Assembly: GCA_025058005.1 (NCBI GenBank)
Contig: JANXDN010000022.1
Coordinates: 1-6,715 of the forward strand
DNA length: 6,715 nucleotides
Origin: Candidatus Aenigmatarchaeota archaeon
GTDB taxonomy: Archaea; Aenigmatarchaeota; Aenigmatarchaeia; CG10238-14
Direction of reading: 5' to 3'
This document shows positions 1 to 5,561 of this stretch, piece by piece. The translations under genes and the position numbers were made by a program. Every line of letters begins with the position of its first letter. The stretch's first letter is position 1. The notes beneath the pieces were generated by a model. It did no database searches. It was not told the origin of the DNA and saw only the letters and a list, made by a program, of their open reading frames with translations.

Positions 1-330
1 TGCTTCAGTTTTATTTCCTTTGTTGAACTGCTTTGTGCCAACTTCTATTAATCTCATAGATGCCGCCAATAAATGCTTGCTTATGCACCACACCTCGCCT
101 TCATAATCCTTTATTAATTTCTTAAGCAATTTTTTTCTCATCTCTCTTACTTCATCCAATAACGCAAAATACTTGTCTTTGCCTGTTTTTTTTGCAGTAA
201 AAAATAGGTGCTCTTCTATGCTTATCAGGTTCATAACTCCTATGCTCAAATCTTCATCTGAAGACAAGTCAAGTTTTTTTTCTTTCGTCACCTTATCAAT
301 TTTTTTCATAAACTCTTCTATTTTTTCCAC
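1..330 (-). CDS. Conserved helical protein of unknown function (partial, GTG start; C-terminus beyond window edge)
   Basis: The frame is open for 110 codons from GTG at 330-328 to the window edge with no stop, so the C-terminus is missing. The start is set by a strong ribosome binding site (GAGGTGAT, 342-335) six bases upstream of the GTG after its GAGGTG core; the next in-frame ATG (codon 8) has no such site. The visible protein is soluble and charged, with no signal peptide or membrane segment, and looks entirely alpha-helical: a Lys/Glu-rich N-terminus (1-27), a helix with IEEHLFFTAKKTG (38-50), then EVREMRKKLL (60-69) and a distinctive EGEVWCISKHLLAASMRL stretch (77-94) followed by EVGTKQF. 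From memory, uncertain, similar proteins with the EHL and WCISKHLL words occur as unnamed proteins in archaeal and candidate-phyla bacterial genomes. It is the last visible gene of the ArsR/thioredoxin operon, 10 nt after the membrane gene. No function can be assigned; C82 inside the best motif may tie it to the redox theme. Confidence 0.8.
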   Translation of the reverse strand, partial: MEKIEEFMKKIDKVTKEKKLDLSSDEDLSIGVMNLISIEEHLFFTAKKTGKDKYFALLDEVREMRKKLLKKLIKDYEGEVWCISKHLLAASMRLIEVGTKQFNKGNKTEA

Positions 331-334
331 AATA

Positions 335-342
335 ATCACCTC
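335..342 (-). promoter_or_regulatory. Ribosome binding site deciding the GTG start at 330
   Basis: GAGGTGAT on the minus strand matches the archaeal anti-Shine-Dalgarno end of 16S rRNA closely. It begins inside the TGA stop codon (343-341) of the upstream membrane gene and lies six bases (after GAGGTG) before GTG, which suggests translational coupling and identifies GTG at 330 as the start. Confidence 0.8.
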
Positions 343-838
343 ATGAAAATATGCCTAAGAGTAAATATATTATAATGCTTGCTATTAACAAAAAGGTTAA
401 TGGAATTAATGCTTTTTGGTATGCGAATAAAACCTTGTTATTATTTATCTTACGAAGATATTTATCGGCAAAGATTGATGCTATAAATATTATAGTGCCT
501 AGAAATATTCCGAACACGAGTTTGTCTATGCCGATAATTACATTATACGGTTGGCCTATAAAGCCTGAAAAATAAAGGGGTAAAATTGTAGCAACATAAA
601 AAAATGTTATTATTATTTGATTTCTTGCAAAAAACACTATCTTTTTTTTATCCAAAAATTCTATGAGCCATAAAGAGAGTGAGATAATTAAAGAGCCGAT
701 CCATAAACCAGTAATAATATCGTCTATCCCCAAATATCTTGAAAAACCTATACCCACAGCTACGCCTATGGTGCATAAAGGGCAGACAGCTGAAGCTAGT
801 TGGAAGGATAATAACAATAATGCAATTAACAAAATCAT
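341..838 (-). CDS. Polytopic membrane protein with extracytoplasmic CPLC motif (putative thiol-disulfide partner)
   Basis: This 165-residue protein is very hydrophobic. Residues 3-17 form a signal-peptide or anchor-like segment ending in ASA, directly followed by a CPLC motif (C19-P-L-C22) and a Gly-rich stretch. Further membrane segments lie at about 41-62, 73-93, 102-124 and 143-163, with Lys-rich loops at 63-66 and 126-135. The words YLGIDD (35-40) and GLWIG (44-48) resemble, from memory, a small unnamed family with CP-x-C next to the signal in archaea and candidate-phyla bacteria. The CxxC pair probably faces outside and could exchange disulfides with the thioredoxin-fold protein encoded just upstream; that role is inferred. 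ATG at 838 directly abuts the upstream TAA, with GGTGAT (847-842) as ribosome binding site, so the pair is probably co-translated. It is not recognisably VKOR, DsbB or CcdA: the length and the position of the CxxC differ from what I expect of those families. Confidence 0.85.
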   Translation of the reverse strand: MILLIALLLLSFQLASAVCPLCTIGVAVGIGFSRYLGIDDIITGLWIGSLIISLSLWLIEFLDKKKIVFFARNQIIITFFYVATILPLYFSGFIGQPYNVIIGIDKLVFGIFLGTIIFIASIFADKYLRKINNNKVLFAYQKALIPLTFLLIASIIIYLLLGIFS

Positions 839-1204
839 TTAATCACCCGCGATGCTCCTAAGCAAGTTTATTGATTCTTCTTCACCGACATAACACTTGC
901 CTTTGTAATAAATAAAAGGCACACCAACATCATCATAAATACCACATTTTTCTGCATATTTAATTAATTCTAAAAGGTTGTTTTGATTATTATAAACTTC
1001 TTTTTTTGTTATTTTGAGGGTTTTGTCCAAGTTGTTTTCTTCTATGAATTTTTCTACATTTTTACAGTGTGGGCATGTAATGCCATAGAAATATATAATT
1101 TCATCTTTGTTTTTTTGTTTATTTATGTAAACAGCATATAAAATAGAGATTAGTAAAAACACTGCTAAAAGAAATACTGCAACAACTTTTTTTGCCTTAT
1201 TCAT
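839..1204 (-). CDS. Membrane-anchored thioredoxin-fold protein with CPHC active site
   Basis: Starting at ATG 1204 the protein has 121 residues. Residues 7-27 form one membrane anchor preceded by Lys residues (N-in), so the domain faces outside. A compact thioredoxin/glutaredoxin fold follows: a beta strand IIYFYG (36-41), the redox motif C44-P-H-C47 at a helix start, and the cis-proline signature GVPF (94-97). CPHC is the motif of DsbA-type oxidases, so disulfide formation or isomerisation is a reasonable guess, but direction cannot be read from sequence. A second pair, C87 (in KCGI) and C104 (in GKCYVGE), flanks the cis-proline loop and may form another redox-active or structural disulfide. 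ATG 1204 overlaps the 3' end of the ArsR gene by 8 nt and has GAGG nine bases upstream; an in-frame TTG at 1222 would add six residues but gives a less natural start. It is followed without gap by the CPLC membrane gene. Confidence 0.88.
   Translation of the reverse strand: MNKAKKVVAVFLLAVFLLISILYAVYINKQKNKDEIIYFYGITCPHCKNVEKFIEENNLDKTLKITKKEVYNNQNNLLELIKYAEKCGIYDDVGVPFIYYKGKCYVGEEESINLLRSIAGD
842..847 (-). promoter_or_regulatory. Ribosome binding site of the CPLC membrane gene
   Basis: GGTGAT on the minus strand lies inside the last codons of the thioredoxin-fold gene. GGTG is five bases from ATG 838, with the upstream TAA in between. It supports this start and tight translational coupling of the two genes. 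Confidence 0.75.
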
Positions 1205-1463
1205 TTGACACAGCCTCAGCAATTTTTATCAGCTCTGCTATTTTCTGGTTTTTTAATCTATAAAATATCATTCTCCCAACCCTTTCTGAATCAAGCAAAC
1301 CTTCTCTCTCCATTCTGTTAAGATGGATTGATACTACCGGTTGCGATTTTTTCACCTCTTTAACAATTTCCAATACATTTTTTTCTTTTTTCATAATAGA
1401 AAGCAATATTTTAATTCTTGTCTCGTCACCTAAAAGTTTAAAAAGCTTTGCAGTTTTTTTCAT
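1197..1463 (-). CDS. ArsR-family winged-helix transcriptional regulator, cysteine-free
   Basis: This 88-residue protein is a complete minimal ArsR/SmtB-type winged helix. FKLLGDETRIKIL (8-20) is the typical first helix of the family; the recognition helix carries SQPVVSIHLNRMEREGLL (40-57), and SERVGRMIFYRL (59-70) is the beta wing. Such proteins bind operator DNA as dimers and usually repress their own operon. It contains no cysteine: the ELCVCD metal site of arsenic/cadmium sensors is replaced by NVLEIVKEV (29-37), so metal-thiolate sensing is excluded and the signal is unknown. It heads a minus-strand operon with the CPHC and CPLC proteins, which suggests control of a redox or envelope-stress response (inference). 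The start at ATG 1463 has no ribosome binding site; a TATA box centred 27 nt upstream suggests a leaderless mRNA. The 3' end overlaps the next gene by 8 nt. Confidence 0.92.
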   Translation of the reverse strand: MKKTAKLFKLLGDETRIKILLSIMKKEKNVLEIVKEVKKSQPVVSIHLNRMEREGLLDSERVGRMIFYRLKNQKIAELIKIAEAVSNE

Positions 1464-1483
1464 AATCTACTTGTTTAACTATG

Positions 1484-1496
1484 TAAATATTTAAAC
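1484..1496 (-). promoter_or_regulatory. TATA box / possible operator of the ArsR operon (copy 1 of 13-bp repeat)
   Basis: The plus strand reads TAAATATTTAAAC, so the minus strand gives GTTTAAATATTTA. Its centre is about 27 nt upstream of ATG 1463, the distance expected between an archaeal TATA box and the transcription start, so the mRNA would begin at or next to the start codon. The core TAAATATTTA is palindromic. An identical word lies 31 bp away (1515-1527), so both could also serve as operator half-sites. Confidence 0.6.
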
Positions 1497-1512
1497 ATTT
1501 TTAAAATTGTTA

Positions 1513-1526
1513 TTTAAATATTTAAA
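1513..1526 (+). promoter_or_regulatory. TATA box of the divergent 197-residue protein gene (copy 2 of 13-bp repeat)
   Basis: TTTAAATATTTAAA is a perfect 14-bp palindrome centred about 25 nt upstream of ATG 1545. No ribosome binding site precedes that ATG, so a leaderless transcript is likely. It shares TAAATATTTAAAC with the copy serving the ArsR operon. Confidence 0.55.
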
Positions 1527-1544
1527 CTTCTGTTAATTATTGGA

Positions 1545-2138
1545 ATGAAACCTTTTTATAAAATTTCGACAACTCCAAAAATGGAAGCAAGATTGAAAAT
1601 AGATGATACGCTAAGAAAAATTGAAAAAAACAAGCCATGGTTTTTAATTTTGAACAAAAGCATTCTTCATGAAGAATATATAGAATTTTTTGATGAAAAT
1701 GCTGGCGCAAAAGGTAAGATAGACTCAAAAGGTTTTATAAATTACGAGGAAATGATTTTTCTGGAGAATGAAATTGACGTAATAAGAACGATGGCTATAA
1801 TAGTTGGGTTTCTTAAACTTGCTAAAATAGTATATGTCGATGAAGGTATAACATTCAAGCTCTTATTTGAAGTGAAAAATATAAAAAACAAACATATCTT
1901 AGAAAATAAAGATTTGTTAATACCTGAAAATTTAAAGGTAAAAAATGATGTTTTAGTAGAGGGGGATGTTGACTTTAAGAGTTTAAATTCTGTAGAGTTT
2001 GTTACAAAAATAATGTTAGAAGCTTTAACGCAAATAGGATGTAAAGTTGATGAAAAAATTTTAAAAAATGAGATAAAAAAATCTATTGAAGTGTTAGACA
2101 ACCCACTACTCTTTGCAACAAAATCTATCCGGCAATAG
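1545..2138 (+). CDS. Hypothetical protein, 197 residues
   Basis: I do not recognise this protein. It is the only long plus-strand gene in the window and is probably cytoplasmic: no signal peptide, rich in Lys, Glu, Ile and Asn, with one cysteine (C166). An N-terminal part (1-75) has alternating strand- and helix-like segments, with WFLIL (32-36) and EEYIEFF (43-49). A hydrophobic helix at 80-98 (MAIIVGFLKLAKIVYV, 83-98) looks like a buried core helix because charged segments flank it. The C-terminal part (150-185) is helical. ATG 1545 is chosen because it is the first in frame and sits about 25 nt from a palindromic TATA box; no ribosome binding site is visible, as expected for a leaderless mRNA. 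It is divergent from the ArsR operon and its last 14 nt overlap the 3' end of the CBS gene on the other strand. Whether the ArsR protein also controls it is open. Confidence 0.8.
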   Translation: MKPFYKISTTPKMEARLKIDDTLRKIEKNKPWFLILNKSILHEEYIEFFDENAGAKGKIDSKGFINYEEMIFLENEIDVIRTMAIIVGFLKLAKIVYVDEGITFKLLFEVKNIKNKHILENKDLLIPENLKVKNDVLVEGDVDFKSLNSVEFVTKIMLEALTQIGCKVDEKILKNEIKKSIEVLDNPLLFATKSIRQ

Positions 2139-2568
2139 TTCTGCCTATTTGAGTCTTAATCGAGAAAAGTTCGCTCAAGGTTTCAATTATCTTAGGCTCG
2201 TAGGAAATCAAATCTGTGGCTGTGATAATGCCGACAATTTTTCCGTCTTCTAACACAGGCAATCTTTTAATCTTGTTCGCAACCATTTTTTCTGCTGCTT
2301 CATCTATACTTTCATTTGGGGATGTAAAAATTACATTTTTGCTCATTATCTCTTCCAAAACAACTCTATCAGGATCTTTTTTCTTTGCCACAATTTTTCC
2401 TATTATGTCGCTTTCAGTAACAATACCAACGACCTTCTCGTCTTCAACAACTATTAAACAGCCTATCCTAAACATCGACATTATTTCCGCCGCTTCCTTT
2501 ACAGTAGCTTGAGGTTTAGCGACTACAACCTTGGGATTCATCACATCCTTAACTGTAGGAGATGGCAT
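2125..2568 (-). CDS. CBS-domain pair protein (putative adenosyl-ligand sensor)
   Basis: The 147-residue protein is almost wholly a Bateman module of two CBS domains. The first begins TVKDVMN (5-11) and ends GIVTESD (48-54); the second begins LEEIMSK (71-77), contains KIKRLPVLEDGKIVGI (99-114) and ends GIITATD (113-119). The G-h-x-T-x-x-D ends are the usual nucleotide-ribose contact motifs, so it probably binds AMP, ATP, SAM or a related ligand. Stand-alone CBS pairs of this size are common in archaea and mostly have no proven partner. A short helical tail (126-147) follows. ATG 2568 is 30 nt downstream of the ileS stop and has no ribosome binding site, but an AATATAAA box overlaps the ileS end 28 nt upstream, suggesting its own leaderless transcript in addition to read-through from ileS. 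Its 3' end overlaps the convergent 197-residue gene by 14 nt. Confidence 0.93.
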   Translation of the reverse strand: MPSPTVKDVMNPKVVVAKPQATVKEAAEIMSMFRIGCLIVVEDEKVVGIVTESDIIGKIVAKKKDPDRVVLEEIMSKNVIFTSPNESIDEAAEKMVANKIKRLPVLEDGKIVGIITATDLISYEPKIIETLSELFSIKTQIGRTIAG

Positions 2569-2592
2569 ACAACATTATATTCGAAAAGGATG

Positions 2593-2600
2593 TTTATATT
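2593..2600 (-). promoter_or_regulatory. Putative TATA box of the CBS-pair gene, overlapping the ileS stop codon
   Basis: The minus strand reads AATATAAA, centred about 28 nt upstream of ATG 2568; the ileS stop (2601-2599) lies within it. No ribosome binding site is present between the box and the ATG. The spacing fits a leaderless archaeal promoter, but AT-rich sequence makes chance matches likely. Confidence 0.4.
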
Positions 2601-5460
2601 ATTTTTTGCTGAAAGAGACGTCAATTTTCAAATCCTCTATTTGCAGACTTCCTCTGTATTTGCCATCAAAACTATTGAAATCTACTTCAACAGCGCCTAC
2701 CTCTTTTTTCAACCTTTCAACAAACTTGCCTATCATTTCCTTAGTCTTTTTATCAGTTTTTAGATAGAGTACGATTTCATCTTTCACAACAAAGTTGTTT
2801 TTCTTTCTCATTTCTTGAATATATCTTATCAACTCTCTCAAAACCATCTCTGCAATTAGATTTTCGTCCCTCTCAACATCTAAATACACTGTGCCTTTAT
2901 CAAAAACCTCCTCAGAAAATTTGCCTTTCGGTAATTTTTTTGCTAGGGAAATTTCTTTGACATTACATATAAATTTCAAAACATCACTCAAGTTTTCAAT
3001 AGAAGCTTTGACATCTTTGTCATTAGAAATAATTATTAACCTTTTCAAAGGCCATCTCAATTTTATTTTTTCTTTCTGTCTAATGGAAGAAGTTATTTCA
3101 AACAACTTTCTCACTATTTCCATCTGCTTCTCCAAATTATCATCTATAAGATCTTTTTCTGGTTTTGGTATAGAGCACAGGTGAACCGACTCTTTATCTT
3201 TCAGCAACTCTTGATAATAATATTCGGCAATAAAAGGTGTAAAAGGTGCGAGCATTTTAAGCAATACTTCAGAAACTTTTACCAAAGTGTAAAAAGCTGC
3301 TTCCTTGTCTCCCCCCTCATAAGTAGGCCATACTCTATCCCTTACTAGCTTTATATACCATCTAGAAAAATCGTTTAATATAAAGTCTTGCAAATCTTGA
3401 ACAACTTTGTGATGTGAATATTGTTGCATGTTTTTGTCATAAGACGATAAAATTCTGTTCAACCGCGACAATATCCATTTGTCTTCTAGGTTTAATTTTT
3501 TTGGTTTTTTCGGTTTTTTATCAACATATGTTTTTATGAAAACAAATGTATTCATCAAGATATTTAAAATTCTGGCAACATTTTCTGTGTCAGTCCAATT
3601 AAAATAGAAATCTTCCCAAGCAGGACTAGAAAGCAAGTAAAATCGTAACACATCTCTTCCATACTTTTCTATTACATCTTCTGGTTGAACTATATTACCT
3701 TTGCTTTTGGACATTTTATTTCCATGTGCATCCAAAACAAAACCGTGAAAGAGTATTGCTTTGAAGGGTTTTTCATCAAAAGTTATAACACTCGTAATTA
3801 GCTGAGAATTCCACCATCCTCTTATTTGATCAGGACCCTCTATTTGCAAGTCGCAGGGCCATAGTCTTTCAAATAACTTTTTTTCTCTTGGATATTTCAA
3901 ACTTGCCCATGCAGCTAAACCCGAATCAAACCACACATCCAAAACATCATTTACCCTTTTCATTTTTGCTTTACATTCACACTCTATTTCTATTTCATCT
4001 ATGTAAGGTCTGTGTAAATCTTTTGGTTTTTTCGGTAACTCGTCTATAGAGCCTATGACTTTAATTCTGCCACATCTTTCGCATTCCCATATAGGTAAAG
4101 GTATGCCCCAATATCTTTGTCTTGAAATCGGCCAGTCTCCTAAATTTTCAAGCCAATTTTCAAATCTTTTCCCAGCCCAATCTGGGTACCACGCGACTTT
4201 TTTATTTTCTTCTATAAGCTTTTCTCGAATAGCTGTTATCCTGAAAAACCATTGAGGAACAGACATGTAAAGCAAAGGCGAACTACATCTCCAACACTTT
4301 GGATATTCATGAGTGATTTTTTCTTTGTGGAAGAGCAAACCTCTTACATGAAATTCTTCTATTATTTCGTCATCAGCTGCTTTTACAAACTTTCCAGCAA
4401 ATCTACCACAATTATTGTTATATGTGCCATTTAGCTTTAAAGGAGAAACTATAGGCAAACCATTCTCTTTTCCAACTTTATAATCCTCTTGACCATGTCC
4501 TGGTGCTGTGTGCACTAAACCAGTTCCTTCTTCAAGAGAAACATATTGTTCTGAGAGTACTACTCTATGCGCGTTTTGGAGTTTTTTTATAAAAGGAAAG
4601 ACATCAGCCAGCGGGTTCTCATACTTTAGACCCTCGAGTTCCTTGCCTTTAACCCTCTTTATTATTTTATATCCACTTGTGTTGGCCTTTTCCATTACTT
4701 CTTGTAAACGAGATTCTGCCAATATTAAAACTTCTCCCCCTACTTTAACATACACATAATCGCCTGAGGGTTTTGCCATTATACCTGTATTAGAGGGTAA
4801 GGTCCAAGGGGTGGTTGTCCAAATAACTAGGAACTCGTTCTCTTTTCCATAAACTGGAAATTTCACATATATTGAAGGATCGGTTATTTGAGTGTATTCT
4901 ATTTCATTATAGGCTACAGCAGTTTCGCAGTGTGGACAAACATGCACAGGATAAACGTCTTTATATAACAAACCTTTTTCAAATCCTATTTTAAATGTAT
5001 GCCATGCTCCCTCTATGTAATCGTTGGTTAAGGTGAGATAAGGATTTTTCCAGTCCATCCATACGCCTAAATCTTCAAATTGTTTATTCATTATGTCAAT
5101 AAATTGTGTGGCATAGTTTTTGCACTCTTCATTGAAATTTTTCACTCCCAATCTCTCTATATCGCTTTTTGATTTCAGTCCTAGTTTTTGTTCTACTTTG
5201 TTTTCTATAGGCAAACCATGAGTGTCATAACCCGGTTGATCCCACACATCATAGTCTTTCATGCGCCAGTATCTTATGTAGCAGTCTTTTAATATCTTGT
5301 TCCAAGCGGTGCCTATGTGAATGTAACCTGTTGCATAAGGCGGTCCGTCGAGAAAATAAAACTTTTTTTTGCCTTTATTTTTCTCTCTTACTTTTTCTGG
5401 GATGTTGTTTTTTTTCCAAAACTCTTTTATACTTTCCTCTAATTCTTTAAGCTTTAACAT
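2599..5460 (-). CDS. ileS: Isoleucyl-tRNA synthetase, archaeal/eukaryotic type
   Basis: This cytosolic class I synthetase charges tRNA-Ile with isoleucine using ATP. In order it shows the HIGH motif as HIGT (48-51) after GPPYATGYI; a CxxC pair (175/178); the CP1 editing domain, which hydrolyses Val-tRNA-Ile, with WTTTPWTLPSN (214-224) and GTGLVHTAPGHGQED (312-326) including the conserved editing Asp326; a second CxxC (389/392); a zinc-knuckle-like set C460/C463 and C494/C496; DVWFDSG (508-514); and KMSKS (582-586). A helical anticodon-binding region and a short C-terminal domain follow. All signature residues are intact, so it should be functional. At 953 residues it is shorter than most archaeal IleRS (roughly 1,000-1,070), with the reduction apparently towards the C-terminus. 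ATG 5460 has a strong site AAAGGTGG (5476-5469) eight bases upstream and a long leader from a TATA-like box at 5540-5553. The CBS gene follows 30 nt downstream. Confidence 0.98.
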   Translation of the reverse strand: MLKLKELEESIKEFWKKNNIPEKVREKNKGKKKFYFLDGPPYATGYIHIGTAWNKILKDCYIRYWRMKDYDVWDQPGYDTHGLPIENKVEQKLGLKSKSDIERLGVKNFNEECKNYATQFIDIMNKQFEDLGVWMDWKNPYLTLTNDYIEGAWHTFKIGFEKGLLYKDVYPVHVCPHCETAVAYNEIEYTQITDPSIYVKFPVYGKENEFLVIWTTTPWTLPSNTGIMAKPSGDYVYVKVGGEVLILAESRLQEVMEKANTSGYKIIKRVKGKELEGLKYENPLADVFPFIKKLQNAHRVVLSEQYVSLEEGTGLVHTAPGHGQEDYKVGKENGLPIVSPLKLNGTYNNNCGRFAGKFVKAADDEIIEEFHVRGLLFHKEKITHEYPKCWRCSSPLLYMSVPQWFFRITAIREKLIEENKKVAWYPDWAGKRFENWLENLGDWPISRQRYWGIPLPIWECERCGRIKVIGSIDELPKKPKDLHRPYIDEIEIECECKAKMKRVNDVLDVWFDSGLAAWASLKYPREKKLFERLWPCDLQIEGPDQIRGWWNSQLITSVITFDEKPFKAILFHGFVLDAHGNKMSKSKGNIVQPEDVIEKYGRDVLRFYLLSSPAWEDFYFNWTDTENVARILNILMNTFVFIKTYVDKKPKKPKKLNLEDKWILSRLNRILSSYDKNMQQYSHHKVVQDLQDFILNDFSRWYIKLVRDRVWPTYEGGDKEAAFYTLVKVSEVLLKMLAPFTPFIAEYYYQELLKDKESVHLCSIPKPEKDLIDDNLEKQMEIVRKLFEITSSIRQKEKIKLRWPLKRLIIISNDKDVKASIENLSDVLKFICNVKEISLAKKLPKGKFSEEVFDKGTVYLDVERDENLIAEMVLRELIRYIQEMRKKNNFVVKDEIVLYLKTDKKTKEMIGKFVERLKKEVGAVEVDFNSFDGKYRGSLQIEDLKIDVSFSKK

Positions 5461-5468
5461 TTAGAATT

Positions 5469-5476
5469 CCACCTTT
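5469..5476 (-). promoter_or_regulatory. Ribosome binding site of ileS
   Basis: AAAGGTGG on the minus strand, eight bases before ATG 5460. It is a strong Shine-Dalgarno match, in contrast to the leaderless-looking neighbours, and fixes the ileS start. Confidence 0.8.
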
Positions 5477-5539
5477 AGAGTAATTAAACAAAATTAATCC
5501 GATAAACACCGAAAAACCTCATTAAATAAAATTGGTTTG

Positions 5540-5553
5540 TTAAATATTTAAAC
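5540..5553 (-). promoter_or_regulatory. Putative TATA box of ileS (copy 3 of 13-bp repeat)
   Basis: The plus strand carries TAAATATTTAAAC at 5541-5553, the same 13-bp word as twice in the 1484-1527 region. On the minus strand it would place a transcription start near 5520 and give ileS a leader of about 60 nt containing the ribosome binding site. It lies 9 nt past the stop of the upstream barrel-protein gene, so ileS probably has its own promoter. Confidence 0.5.
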
Positions 5554-5561
5554 TCTTATTT

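Noticed and set aside
351..575. Plus-strand open frame of 74 codons inside the CPLC membrane gene
   Set aside because: It is the antisense shadow of a well-supported membrane-protein gene, with no promoter or ribosome binding site of its own.
1205..1222. TTG at 1222 as start of the thioredoxin-fold gene
   Set aside because: The ATG at 1204 has GAGG nine bases upstream, gives the usual short 8-nt operon overlap, and puts Lys residues directly before the membrane anchor.
1537..2101. Minus-strand open frames opposite the 197-residue gene (1537-1728, 1742-2101)
   Set aside because: Low-complexity Ser/Phe/Leu-rich antisense frames without start signals; the plus-strand frame is longer and has a promoter.
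2216..2763. Plus-strand open frames opposite the CBS gene and the ileS 3' end
   Set aside because: Antisense shadows of confidently identified protein families.
2891..4759. Four plus-strand open frames of 60-97 codons inside ileS
   Set aside because: All lie antisense to conserved synthetase sequence and have no start signals.
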